Assembly: GCA_049115815.1 (NCBI GenBank)
Contig: JAGDZO010000004.1
Coordinates: 1-64,000, forward strand
DNA: 64,000 nt
Source of the DNA: Marinoscillum sp049115815
GTDB taxonomy: Bacteria > Bacteroidota > Bacteroidia > Cytophagales > Cyclobacteriaceae
Direction of reading: 5' to 3'
Part shown: positions 38,960 to 47,321 of the stretch, in pieces
Numbering within the stretch: the stretch's first letter is position 1
Layout of the letters: the number at the start of each line of letters is the position of its first letter
The notes under the pieces: model-generated
The model's input: the letters and a program-made list of their open reading frames with translations, nothing else
What the model was told of the DNA's origin: nothing
Databases searched by the model: none
Position numbers and translations under genes: made by a program

Positions 38960-41713
38960 ATGAGTGACAACAAAAAATTATTCCTCCTCGATGCAATGGC
39001 ACTCATTTATAGAGCCCATTTTGCATTGAGCAAAAACCCAAGAATCACGTCAACAGGGCTGGACTCGGGAGCTATTATGGGTTTCACCAACACCTTGTTG
39101 GAGATCATCAACAAGCAGAAGCCATCTCATATCGGCGTAGCATTTGATACGCCCGCTCCTACCTTCAGACATGTGGAGTTCCCAGAATACAAGGGCACAC
39201 GTCAAGCACAACCTGACGAAATCAAAGTAGCCATCCCCTATTGTAAACAAATAGTCAAAGGCTTTAACATCCCGATTTTAGAGTTGGATGGTTTTGAAGC
39301 AGATGATGTGATCGGAACTCTAGCCAAGAAAGCTGCAAAGGAGGGGTTCGAAGTGTACATGATGACGCCAGACAAGGATTTTGCTCAGCTGGTAGAAGAG
39401 AACATCTTCTTGTACAAACCAGCCTATATGGGCAATGCTGTGGACATATTGGGTATACCAGAAGTCCTCGTCAAATTTGACATACAAGAGGTAGATCAAG
39501 TACGAGATGTCCTTGGGCTCAAAGGTGATGCGGTAGATAATATCCCTGGAATCCCTGGTGTGGGAGACAAGACTGCCTCTAAACTTCTCAAAGAATATGG
39601 CTCAGTAGAGAACATTGTAGCCAATGCTGATCAGCTAAAAGGCGCTCTTCAGAAGAAAGTCACTGAATTCGGTGAGCAAGGTATCTTCTCCAAGAAACTC
39701 GCGACCATCAATATCGAATCCCCAATTGATTTTGATGAAGAACAACTCAAATTATCTGATCCGATTGCTGAGATATTGAATCCTCTTTTTGAAGAGCTTG
39801 AGCTACGCACCATCTCTCGAAGAGTCTTTGGTGAACCTGCCGCAGATAGTGAAGCCGGACAGCTTGGTTTATTCGGTGCTGCACTTGATAGCGCTCCGAC
39901 GAAAGAAAAGTTGGAAGACAAAAAGGCCAATTACCATCTGGTAAGCACTAAGGAGGAGCGCGCTGCACTCATCGAGAAACTTGCCAAACAGAAGGAGTTT
40001 TGCTTCGATACAGAGACCACCAGTCTAGAGTCTGTAGAGGCTAAACTGGTGGGAATAGCCTTTAGCTACCAAAAAGGTGAAGCCTACTATGTGCCCGTCC
40101 CAGAAGATGATGCTGAAGCACAGGCTGTGGCCAATGAGTTCAAGGACCTGCTGGAAAATGAAAAATCTATCAAGATCGGGCAGAACCTCAAGTACGATAT
40201 GCAGATCCTCCGCAATTATGGAGTATCGCTCAACGGAGAGATTTTTGACACCATGTTGGCTCATTACCTCATAGACCCTGAGACGGCTCACAATATGGAT
40301 GTACTAGCAGAGAATTATCTCAACTACACGCCTATTTCTTACTCAGAATTGGTCGGGAAAGGCAAGGCGGCAAAGAAGCTGCGAGATATAGATATTGAGT
40401 TGGTGAAGGACTATGCATGTGAAGATGCTGACATCACCTATCAGCTGAAGGAAAAGTTGGAGAAAGAAATCAAGGAACTAAAGCTGGAAAAACTACTTGA
40501 TGATATCGAAGAGCCATTGTCTTACGTGCTCGCGGATATGGAGTATGAAGGCGTGAAAATAGATGAGCCTGCGCTTGCAGCCATGTCTAAGGAACTGGAA
40601 ACGGAAAGCCTCCGCGCACAAACGGAGATTTTCGAAATAGCCGGCACAGAGTTCAATATTGGGTCTCCAAAACAATTGGGAGAAATCCTTTTTGACAGAC
40701 TCAAGCTGGTAGAGAATCCCAAAAAAACCAAAACGGGTCAGTACGCCACGGGTGAAGAGATTCTCTCTAAGCTGGCAGACGAACATGAGATTGCTGACAA
40801 GATTCTAGAATTTCGTGAATATCAAAAACTTAAATCAACCTATGTAGATGCCCTGCCCAAAATGGTAAGTGAAGTAGATGGTAGAGTGCATACGGACTAT
40901 AGGCAAACAGTGGCTGCCACGGGTCGATTGAGCTCCAACAATCCCAATCTTCAAAACATTCCAATAAGAACCGCAAAAGGTCGGGAGATCAGAAAAGCTT
41001 TTATACCAAGGAGTGAAGATTACCTCATCATGGCTGCCGATTATTCTCAGATCGAGCTTCGGATCATGGCATCTGTCTCTGGTGACGAGGGTATGACACA
41101 AGCATTCAAAGACGGTGTGGATATTCACTCCAATACAGCAAGTAAAGTTTTCAAAGTCCCATTGGACGAAGTGGATCCGAGTATGCGCCGAAAAGCAAAA
41201 GAAGTCAACTTCGGAATCATCTATGGGATTTCTGCATTTGGCCTAAGCCAGAACCTAAATATCTCCAGAGGAGAAGCCAGCGAAATCATAGAGGCCTACT
41301 TTACGGAATTTCCAAAGGTGAAAGCCTACATGGATAACGTCATAGAGCAAGCCAGGAAAGATGAGTTTGTAGAGACCATATTGGGCAGAAGAAGATATCT
41401 GCGAAACATCAACGCTAAGAACTTCACCATGCGTGGATTCGCAGAGAGAAATGCCATCAATGCCCCTATACAGGGAAGTGCGGCTGATATGATTAAGCTC
41501 GCCATGATCAACATTCAAAATTGGATGAAAGCAGAAAAGTTGAAATCCAAGATGATCATGCAAGTGCATGATGAATTGGTGTTTGATGCTCACAAAGAAG
41601 AGATGGAACTGCTCAAAACCAAAGTAGATGAATTTATGCGCACAGCTATGGTGCTGGATGTGCCAATGGAAATAGGAATCGGTCAAGGTAACAATTGGCT
41701 GGAAGCTCACTAA
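38960..41713 (+). CDS. polA: DNA polymerase I
   Basis: The product has 917 residues with all three classical parts. The 5'-3' exonuclease/FEN domain is residues 1-300 (LDAMALIYRAHFAL; LKGDAVDNIPGIPGVGDKTA). The 3'-5' proofreading domain is about 330-510 with intact motifs FDTETTS (Asp350, Glu352), NLKYDM and YACEDADITY. The polymerase domain has motif A DYSQIELRIMA (Asp694), motif B RRKAKEVNFGIIYG and motif C MQVHDELVFD (Asp871). It fills Okazaki-fragment and repair gaps and removes RNA primers. The next gene starts 2 bp after its stop, so the dehydratase-like gene is probably co-transcribed. Housekeeping base composition, nothing odd. Confidence 0.98.
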   Translation: MSDNKKLFLLDAMALIYRAHFALSKNPRITSTGLDSGAIMGFTNTLLEIINKQKPSHIGVAFDTPAPTFRHVEFPEYKGTRQAQPDEIKVAIPYCKQIVKGFNIPILELDGFEADDVIGTLAKKAAKEGFEVYMMTPDKDFAQLVEENIFLYKPAYMGNAVDILGIPEVLVKFDIQEVDQVRDVLGLKGDAVDNIPGIPGVGDKTASKLLKEYGSVENIVANADQLKGALQKKVTEFGEQGIFSKKLATINIESPIDFDEEQLKLSDPIAEILNPLFEELELRTISRRVFGEPAADSEAGQLGLFGAALDSAPTKEKLEDKKANYHLVSTKEERAALIEKLAKQKEFCFDTETTSLESVEAKLVGIAFSYQKGEAYYVPVPEDDAEAQAVANEFKDLLENEKSIKIGQNLKYDMQILRNYGVSLNGEIFDTMLAHYLIDPETAHNMDVLAENYLNYTPISYSELVGKGKAAKKLRDIDIELVKDYACEDADITYQLKEKLEKEIKELKLEKLLDDIEEPLSYVLADMEYEGVKIDEPALAAMSKELETESLRAQTEIFEIAGTEFNIGSPKQLGEILFDRLKLVENPKKTKTGQYATGEEILSKLADEHEIADKILEFREYQKLKSTYVDALPKMVSEVDGRVHTDYRQTVAATGRLSSNNPNLQNIPIRTAKGREIRKAFIPRSEDYLIMAADYSQIELRIMASVSGDEGMTQAFKDGVDIHSNTASKVFKVPLDEVDPSMRRKAKEVNFGIIYGISAFGLSQNLNISRGEASEIIEAYFTEFPKVKAYMDNVIEQARKDEFVETILGRRRYLRNINAKNFTMRGFAERNAINAPIQGSAADMIKLAMINIQNWMKAEKLKSKMIMQVHDELVFDAHKEEMELLKTKVDEFMRTAMVLDVPMEIGIGQGNNWLEAH

Positions 41714-41715
41714 TA

Positions 41716-42675
41716 ATGACCATGAACGAAGACAAAGTCCCAAGCCTGAGCGACATCAAAAGAGCTCATCAAAGAATAACTGGTCTCATCACAGAGACTC
41801 AAGTGATGACTGCCAATACCATTGACGAAATGACTGGTTGCAAAGTCTATTTCAAATGTGAAAACTTCCAGAAAGTAGGAGCCTTCAAGATGCGTGGCGC
41901 GGCGAATATGATCATGGGGTTCAGGCCAGAAGACCGGGTCAACGGATTTGCGACACACTCATCCGGTAACCATGCCCAAGCCGTAGCCCTTGCAGCAAGC
42001 CTTGCCGGCACCAAGTCTTACATAGTCATGCCAAAAAACAGCTCGAAGGTAAAAATCAGAGCTACCAAGCACTATGGAGGTGAAGTCATCCTCTGTGAGC
42101 CAAACGACAAGTCAAGATCTGAGACTTGTGACAGCATCATACAGAAAACAGGAGCCATTTTTGTCCCTCCTTTTGATGATCATAGGATCATTGCTGGGCA
42201 GGCTACCTGTGCTAAGGAGTTTATAGAAGAGGTTACCTCGCTCCAAGTGATCATGGCGCCAGTAGGTGGTGGAGGACTGGCCGCTGGCACAGCACTAGTA
42301 GCCAAATATCTTGACCCAAATATGGAAGTAGTATTGGCTGAGCCTGAGGGAGCAGATGATACCTACCAATCATTCAAAGCTGGCAAAATCATTCCTAATA
42401 AGGAGGTCAACACCATAGCCGATGGGCTGAGGACTACCATAGGTACGCGGAACTTTGCGATCATCAAAGACAATGTCAAAGAGATACTCACCGTGACCGA
42501 AAAGGAAATCATAGATGCCATGCGCGTCATTTGGGAACGTATGAAGATCATCATTGAGCCTTCTTGTGCAGTTCCTTTTGCAGCATTGCTAAAAAACAAA
42601 GAGCAGTTCAAGGGTAAGCATATGGGCATTATCTTGACAGGAGGGAATGTCTATTTGGAGAATCTTCCGTTCTAA
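41716..42675 (+). CDS. PLP-dependent threonine/serine dehydratase-like enzyme
   Basis: The product has 319 residues from the ATG at 41716, two bases after the polA stop; another ATG two codons on (41722) is possible. It is a fold-type II PLP enzyme. The Schiff-base lysine is Lys58 in VGAFKMRGA, the phosphate-binding glycine loop is APVGGGGLAAGTAL, and SSGNHAQAVALAA is typical of threonine dehydratases and serine racemases. It ends after the catalytic domain and lacks the ACT-like regulatory domain of biosynthetic IlvA, so it resembles catabolic threonine dehydratase, serine racemase or hydroxyaspartate dehydratase. Reaction type (beta-elimination of ammonia from hydroxy amino acids) is well supported; exact substrate is not. 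Confidence 0.88.
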   Translation: MTMNEDKVPSLSDIKRAHQRITGLITETQVMTANTIDEMTGCKVYFKCENFQKVGAFKMRGAANMIMGFRPEDRVNGFATHSSGNHAQAVALAASLAGTKSYIVMPKNSSKVKIRATKHYGGEVILCEPNDKSRSETCDSIIQKTGAIFVPPFDDHRIIAGQATCAKEFIEEVTSLQVIMAPVGGGGLAAGTALVAKYLDPNMEVVLAEPEGADDTYQSFKAGKIIPNKEVNTIADGLRTTIGTRNFAIIKDNVKEILTVTEKEIIDAMRVIWERMKIIIEPSCAVPFAALLKNKEQFKGKHMGIILTGGNVYLENLPF

Positions 42676-42708
42676 ACATTATCTTTAGTGTTCTGCTAAA
42701 ACTCTGCC

Positions 42709-43590
42709 GTGAAAAGACAATTTTTTGTAGTTGCTAATCCTGCCTCTGGCAACAGTAAGAAGCTAGATCATATTCTCAACGAGCTGGTTGACTTCTTCTC
42801 AGACAATAAGTTGAAATACGAGGTTTTCCTCACGCAAAAGTCCGGCAATGCTTGGAAAACGGTGGCTGAAAACCTGGATTCATCCTTCACAGATTTGGTA
42901 GTCATAGGCGGGGATGGTACGATCAATGAAGCCATCAATGGACTGAAACATGACATCCCTGTCTCGGTCATCTCAAACGGCACAGGCAATGATTATATCA
43001 AAATGCTCAACATAGGGAAAACGCTTGCGGAGCAGATTCAGGTGCTGGCAAGGGGCCGAATCATTGCTGTAGATGTGGGCGTTTGCAATGGCCGCAAATT
43101 TCTGAATGGTGTAGGTGTAGGCTTTGATGGACAAATAGTAGCGGACATGCTAGGCAAGAAGTCGATTCTAGCAGGGCCCGCTAAGTATTACTACCATGTG
43201 CTGAGCATATTGGCTACATACAAGTCCCGCCTTTTCAACTATCAAGTGGATAGCACCAAAAAATCCAAAGATCTCATCTTGCTCTGTGTGGCCAAAGGAT
43301 CTACTTTCGGTGGAAGCTTTGTACTCACCCCCGATGCAAAACTTGACGATGGCAAACTCCACGTATGCGAGATCGGAAGACTAAGTGGGATCAGTAGGTT
43401 CCTTAATATCCACAAGCTACAAGGAGGTACACACGGAAGTATGAAAGCAGTATCGCTCTACTCATGCGACAAGTTGAGTATTGAGGCCAACTCTCAACTT
43501 CATGCGCACATTGATGGTGAGGCCTTTGGCCAACCTCCGTTTGAATTCTCGGTATTGAAGAGCGCTGTAAGGTTTAGGGTGAAAGGTTGA
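42709..43590 (+). CDS. Diacylglycerol/lipid kinase family protein (YegS/DgkB-like)
   Basis: The product has 293 residues and starts at GTG (42709). It carries the lipid-kinase signature: NPASGNSKK at the N-terminus, VVIGGDGTINEAING with the GGDGT nucleotide-binding motif at residues 67-71, and SNGTGND. The C-terminal half has HIDGEAF, as in YegS and DgkB. It should phosphorylate a membrane lipid such as diacylglycerol or a sphingoid base, at the inner face of the membrane. It lies 33 bp after the dehydratase gene. A string TATCTTTA 26 bp upstream of the GTG might be a -7 promoter element, without a clear -33 partner. Downstream is a long palindrome-rich gap. Confidence 0.9.
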   Translation: MKRQFFVVANPASGNSKKLDHILNELVDFFSDNKLKYEVFLTQKSGNAWKTVAENLDSSFTDLVVIGGDGTINEAINGLKHDIPVSVISNGTGNDYIKMLNIGKTLAEQIQVLARGRIIAVDVGVCNGRKFLNGVGVGFDGQIVADMLGKKSILAGPAKYYYHVLSILATYKSRLFNYQVDSTKKSKDLILLCVAKGSTFGGSFVLTPDAKLDDGKLHVCEIGRLSGISRFLNIHKLQGGTHGSMKAVSLYSCDKLSIEANSQLHAHIDGEAFGQPPFEFSVLKSAVRFRVKG

Positions 43591-43607
43591 CATTTTTCAA
43601 CCCTTCA

Positions 43608-43638
43608 ACCCTGTTAGGGTTTTGAACCCTAACAGGGT
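43608..43638. repeat. Perfect 14-bp inverted repeat, copy 1
   Basis: ACCCTGTTAGGGTT (43608-43621) pairs exactly with AACCCTAACAGGGT (43625-43638), leaving a 3-nt loop. An identical stem recurs at 43980-44010, 372 bp away, so the gap is bracketed by two copies. No T-run follows, so it is not a typical terminator, although it could stop or stabilise the 3' ends of the convergent genes. Confidence 0.9.
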
Positions 43639-43736
43639 GGATCGGCAACTAGCGCGGAACTTAGTTCCGTGCCATTTCCAAACTTTCCCAGACCAGCAAT
43701 CTATTCAGACAGAGCTCGCAAGCAGCTAGCGAGTGA

Positions 43737-43776
43737 GGAAATGTCATGTTGAGTTTAACGAAACATAGACATTTCC
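43737..43776. repeat. Imperfect long hairpin, Bacteroidota-type dispersed repeat
   Basis: GGAAATGTC plus ATGTT (43737-43750) pairs with AACAT, one extra A, then GACATTTCC (43762-43776). The stem is 14 bp with one bulge and the loop is 11 nt. Confidence 0.75.
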
Positions 43777-43817
43777 GAGCTAACAGCACCCTGTCATTTT
43801 CTGGAGAAGCGCTGCGG

Positions 43818-43859
43818 AGACCGAGTCGCGCAGACCGAGTCACTGAGACCGGGTCGCGC
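43818..43859. repeat. Three tandem 14-bp units
   Basis: AGACCGAGTCGCGC, AGACCGAGTCACTG and AGACCGGGTCGCGC follow one another without gap. 14 bp is not a multiple of three, so this is not a coding repeat. It is too short to be a CRISPR array. Confidence 0.85.
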
Positions 43860-43883
43860 AAATAAGGAATCTCTAGATTCTTA

Positions 43884-43916
43884 AGACCTCCGAGGTTTTG
43901 AAAACCTCGGAGGTCT
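43884..43916. repeat. Perfect 16-bp inverted repeat with one-base centre
   Basis: AGACCTCCGAGGTTTT (43884-43899), one G, then AAAACCTCGGAGGTCT (43901-43916). All 16 positions pair. The inner part CCTCCGAGG is itself palindromic, so the element can fold in more than one way. Confidence 0.9.
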
Positions 43917-43979
43917 CTGTCTACGCGACTCGATAAACCTCCGTCCTCAAGTTTTGTGGAATGACGATGAAGCTTTTCA

Positions 43980-44010
43980 ACCCTGTTAGGGTTTGGAACC
44001 CTAACAGGGT
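43980..44010. repeat. Perfect 14-bp inverted repeat, copy 2
   Basis: The stem is identical to that at 43608-43638 with loop TGG in place of TTG. It ends 24 bp before the last codon of the lgt-like gene. Confidence 0.9.
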
Positions 44011-44034
44011 GGAAGGGATAACGAATAACCTTTC

Positions 44035-44817
44035 CTACCCCTTCAACAACTCCCCCTTCTTTTTCAAATGAAGATAGACTCCCACCGCACCGGCAATCAC
44101 CAGCAGTGAGATAAACTGAGAATGCGATAGCACATCTTCTATGATAAATCCACGCCTTACATCTCCTCGGAACACTTCAATCACCGACCGGCCAATAGCG
44201 TAAAGAATGATGTAAACCATGAAAAGTTGGCCATCAAACTTCTTGTGCCTTTTGACCATAATCAAGACAATCAATATGAGCAATATCATGGTGATTTCGT
44301 ACAGAGGGGTAGGATGTAGCGCCACACCCAGTGGCTCTGCTTGACTCGCAAGATCAGTATAGGTCACACCCAAAATACTCTCTGTGGGCAGTCCATGGCA
44401 GCACCCCGCCAAAAAGCAGCCCATACGGCCGCACATATGTACCAAGCATGCTGTAATAGCTAATCTGTCCATCATTGGCCACACAGGCCACTTCTCCTTG
44501 CGGAAAAACCAAATGGTCACTGGTATCACGAACAGCAAAGAGCCGTAGAACACAAAACCCGTTCTGAAGCCTTTGATCATGCGAGATGGCTCGCTGAAAT
44601 AATAACTCGGATCTTCAAAATAGAACAACAACTTACCACCTATAAATGCTGCCAAAATCACGAAAATAGCCAGACTCTGTACCTTCTCTGGCTCTATCCC
44701 CAATTCCTTTTTGACTGTGGTAGACATATAAAAATACCCAATGATAGCCCCTATCATGATCATGAACCCATAGCCATGAATGGTAAATCCGCCGATAGTA
44801 AATAATTCTGGATGCAT
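44035..44817 (-). CDS. lgt: Prolipoprotein diacylglyceryl transferase-like membrane enzyme
   Basis: The product has 260 residues with about seven membrane segments. The N-terminus (FTIHGYGFMIMIG, with the conserved His/Gly-Tyr-Gly) and the arrangement GGKLLFYFEDP, later LHPTPLYEI and GRSVIEVFRGD match the Lgt family, which moves a diacylglyceryl group from phosphatidylglycerol to the lipobox Cys of prelipoproteins. The signature loop reads GRMGCFLAGCCHG (residues 130-142), with three cysteines where well-studied Lgt proteins have a GNF-type loop; this Cys-rich version occurs in a divergent branch of the family. Several lipoproteins in this window would be substrates if it acts as Lgt. It is co-directional with, and 31 bp after, the hotdog gene. 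Confidence 0.8.
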   Translation of the reverse strand: MHPELFTIGGFTIHGYGFMIMIGAIIGYFYMSTTVKKELGIEPEKVQSLAIFVILAAFIGGKLLFYFEDPSYYFSEPSRMIKGFRTGFVFYGSLLFVIPVTIWFFRKEKWPVWPMMDRLAITACLVHMCGRMGCFLAGCCHGLPTESILGVTYTDLASQAEPLGVALHPTPLYEITMILLILIVLIMVKRHKKFDGQLFMVYIILYAIGRSVIEVFRGDVRRGFIIEDVLSHSQFISLLVIAGAVGVYLHLKKKGELLKG

Positions 44818-44848
44818 CTTTTATTTGGTTTCTAGTATTGACTCATTA

Positions 44849-45331
44849 TTATTTGAAAGGGTTGTCACCCTTGTTGACCGAGCTATCAAAGACTCTGATC
44901 GCTATCACATCTGCCACAGCGGTTACTTCATCATTTACAGAAGCTTCGCAAGTCATGACAGTCTTCTTTCCTTTTACTTCCGTCACTTTCGCACGAAGCG
45001 TAATAGGTTGATCATTAGGTGTCGGCTTAAGGTACTTGACAGTGATCGTGCCAGTTGCATATCTGTATTCTGGAGACGAATTTAGCGCCCTTTCTTCCCT
45101 TCGATATGCATCTGCCATGGCAGTACACATGCAGTGACAATCGATGATGGTTGCCATGATTCCTCCATTGAGAAGATTGGCCCAGCCATGATACTTTTCT
45201 TCCGAATTCCATACGCACACTGACTCCTCACCTTCCCAGTAACTTTTAACATGAAGCCCCTCATCATTGCGCTTACCGCAACCGAAACAAACGTTTTCGG
45301 GCATAAAATCTTGAAAATATTCCTTGTTCAT
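44849..45331 (-). CDS. PaaI-like hotdog-fold thioesterase
   Basis: The product has 160 residues. The core matches the PaaI/DUF4442-like hotdog family: EEKYHGWANLLNGGIMATIIDCH (the helix and HGG/NGG region) followed by TGTITVKYLKPTP and TLRAKVTEVKGKKT. An N-terminal CFGCGKRNDEGL is a common start in this subgroup. It probably hydrolyses an acyl-CoA thioester; the acyl chain is unknown. It is the first gene of a probable two-gene unit with the lgt-like gene and is divergent from the MBL-fold gene (82 bp between starts). Confidence 0.82.
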   Translation of the reverse strand: MNKEYFQDFMPENVCFGCGKRNDEGLHVKSYWEGEESVCVWNSEEKYHGWANLLNGGIMATIIDCHCMCTAMADAYRREERALNSSPEYRYATGTITVKYLKPTPNDQPITLRAKVTEVKGKKTVMTCEASVNDEVTAVADVIAIRVFDSSVNKGDNPFK

Positions 45332-45413
45332 AGGTCGTAGTTCTTGCTTTTGCGATTAGTATCCGCCATCTATGCGATAAATTTATTGATTTAATCACAA
45401 CATACCCCACCCC

Positions 45414-46298
45414 ATGATCCATACCCTTGACCTGCAGTTTCTCGGTCTTCAGGAGGCCATCGGTTCTTTCCTCATAGACACAAGTGACGGCCCTGTATTG
45501 ATAGAAACAGGACCACACTCCACATTCTCCAGCTTGGAAACTGCCATTCGCAATTGCGGATATGAAGCGTCAGATATTAAGCACGTGTTTTTGACCCACA
45601 TCCACTTTGATCACGCTGGTGCTGCTTGGGCATTCGCCAAACATGGCGCTAAGATATATGTTCACCCATTCGGCGCACCTCACCTGGCAGAGCCAAGCAA
45701 ACTCTACAATTCTGCCAAAATGATCTATGGTGATGAAATGGAACGGCTCTGGGGCATCATGGAGAATATTCCGGCCGCTCAGCTCATATCTCCTGCCCAC
45801 AATGAAACGGTGACAATAGGAGATCAATCATTCAAAGCACTACACACCCCTGGTCATGCCAAGCACCATATCGCGTGGCAATTGGGAGAAGTCATATTCA
45901 CCGGAGATGTAGCCGGAGTGAAAATCGGTGATGGACCTGTAGTGCCTCCTTGTCCTCCTCCAGATATCAATCTTGAAGACTGGAACGAGTCTTTGGATAT
46001 TATCCTCAAGGCTGGAGCGCAAAAACTTTACCTCACACATTTCGATGCAATAGACTCACCCGAAAATCATGTTGCTGAGTTGAGGGTGATCCTGGAAGAC
46101 TGGGCACGGTGGGTAAAATCAAAATGGGAATCTGGCCTGACCGCAGAGGAAATCACCCCTGAGTTTTCTCAATACACCGCTGATCAACTAAGAGCCAAAG
46201 GCGTAGATGAACTTGGTGTGAAACAATATGAAGCCGCCAACCCAAGCTGGATGAGCGTAGCAGGGTTGATTAGATATTGGAAAAAGAAAAGTAGCTGA
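45414..46298 (+). CDS. MBL-fold metallohydrolase
   Basis: The product has 294 residues. Metal ligands of the metallo-beta-lactamase fold are clear: THIHFDHAGA (His62, His64, Asp66, His67), HTPGHAKHH, FTGDVAG and the late His in YLTHFDA. No signal peptide, so it is cytoplasmic. The extra C-terminal ~80 residues are helical and end with WMSVAGLIRYWKKK, as in several stand-alone MBL hydrolases. Substrate cannot be told: lactones, glyoxalase II-type thioesters and phosphoesters all occur in this fold. It is divergent from the thioesterase gene. Confidence 0.88.
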   Translation: MIHTLDLQFLGLQEAIGSFLIDTSDGPVLIETGPHSTFSSLETAIRNCGYEASDIKHVFLTHIHFDHAGAAWAFAKHGAKIYVHPFGAPHLAEPSKLYNSAKMIYGDEMERLWGIMENIPAAQLISPAHNETVTIGDQSFKALHTPGHAKHHIAWQLGEVIFTGDVAGVKIGDGPVVPPCPPPDINLEDWNESLDIILKAGAQKLYLTHFDAIDSPENHVAELRVILEDWARWVKSKWESGLTAEEITPEFSQYTADQLRAKGVDELGVKQYEAANPSWMSVAGLIRYWKKKSS

Positions 46299-46392
46299 TC
46301 AGTGAGATAAATCTTGCTCTCTGGTGACCCACATCATTATTTGAGACTAAATAAAAGTGTAGGTTCCAAGTAGAAAGCAAAACACTACAGTC

Positions 46393-47247
46393 ATGAAAAA
46401 AATTCTCATTCCCACAGACTTTTCCGAGTGTGCCCACAACGCACTCGATGTGGCTATTTCCTTAGCCAAGAAATTTGATGCCGAACTGCACCTTTACCAT
46501 TACCTCAACATTCCCATTGATTGGGTGCACTTGGACTTTGCCCAGAATACCATTTTTCCAGATATGTCTGACGAAAAGAAACAAGCCGAAGAACAGCTAA
46601 GTACCCTGATGTCAGAAGTAGAAAAAGAAGGCCTGGCATGCTCTACACACATCAACTTTGACAACTCTAGCGACGCGATCACCCGATACGCCCGTGCTGC
46701 AAAGATCGATTTTATAGTGATGGGGTCACATGGTGCGAAGGGCGCCAAGGAGCTATTCATCGGTTCCAATGCTCAGATTGTGGTCCGCAATGCTGAGATT
46801 CCAGTGCTGATCATCAAAAACAAAATGAAAACCTTCCAGGTGCCAGATGTACTTTTTGTATCTGACTTCACTTCTGAAATGATCCACCCATTCGAAAACG
46901 TGGTGAGCTTCGCAGAAACAATGGGTGCCAAAATTCATCTATTGCACATCAACACCCCATCTGATTTTAAGCGAACATGGGTTATTGAAGAACGAATGGA
47001 GAGCTTCATAGCCATTGCTTCTAAGCAACTAGGATCTGTCAAAATTCTGGACTCACTCTATTTTGAGGAAGGATTACAGCATTATTGCCAAGATCATTTA
47101 ACTGGCGTGATTGCCATTGCTACACATCATCGAAAAGGGCTTTCCAGAGCTTTTGTTGGCAGCTTGACCGAAACTATCGTGAATCACGTGGAAGTGCCTG
47201 TCATGAGTTTCCCAATCAATAAACCCGCTTATTATGAAATGGTATGA
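46393..47247 (+). CDS. Universal stress protein, two tandem Usp domains
   Basis: The product has 284 residues. Domain 1 (about 1-145) opens with KKILIPTDFSECAHNALDVA and contains the ATP-binding pattern GSHGAKGAKELFIGSNAQ (G-x2-G-x9-G-S), then PVLIIKNK. Domain 2 (about 150-284) opens with DVLFVSDFTSEM and has HHRKGLSRAFVGSLTE, in which the first Gly of the pattern is replaced by His, so nucleotide binding there is doubtful. Tandem Usp proteins of this size are common in Bacteroidota and act in stress survival. Single gene, preceded by 94 bp. Confidence 0.92.
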   Translation: MKKILIPTDFSECAHNALDVAISLAKKFDAELHLYHYLNIPIDWVHLDFAQNTIFPDMSDEKKQAEEQLSTLMSEVEKEGLACSTHINFDNSSDAITRYARAAKIDFIVMGSHGAKGAKELFIGSNAQIVVRNAEIPVLIIKNKMKTFQVPDVLFVSDFTSEMIHPFENVVSFAETMGAKIHLLHINTPSDFKRTWVIEERMESFIAIASKQLGSVKILDSLYFEEGLQHYCQDHLTGVIAIATHHRKGLSRAFVGSLTETIVNHVEVPVMSFPINKPAYYEMV

Positions 47248-47321
47248 TTAATCCCAATCGTGAATCGTAGCTTTAAATTTTTTCATTAACCTTGAATCCC
47301 AAATATTCAAATAGAATTCAT

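Larger units (their letters stand above)
43591..44034. other. 444-bp intergenic mosaic of palindromes and short repeats, no gene
   Basis: Between the convergent lipid-kinase and lgt genes lie four separate perfect or near-perfect inverted repeats and one 14-bp tandem triplet, listed individually here. I see no open frame with codon use like the neighbours, no transposase and no target-site duplication. Part of it (ATGTCATGTTGAGTTTAACG and its partner) resembles palindromic intergenic repeats that I recall as widespread in Bacteroidota genomes; that recollection has not been checked by search. Confidence 0.75.

Noticed and set aside
41255..41743. 162-residue minus-strand frame
   Set aside because: It is antisense to the polymerase domain of polA and shows no family features.
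43818..43859. Short CRISPR-like array
   Set aside because: Only three 14-bp units with no spacers between them and no cas genes nearby.
43591..44034. Insertion sequence
   Set aside because: Inverted repeats are present but no transposase frame or target duplication.
47292..47321. Longer GH97 protein starting at TTG
   Set aside because: It would add a polar stretch before a clear lipoprotein signal that starts at the ATG at 47322.
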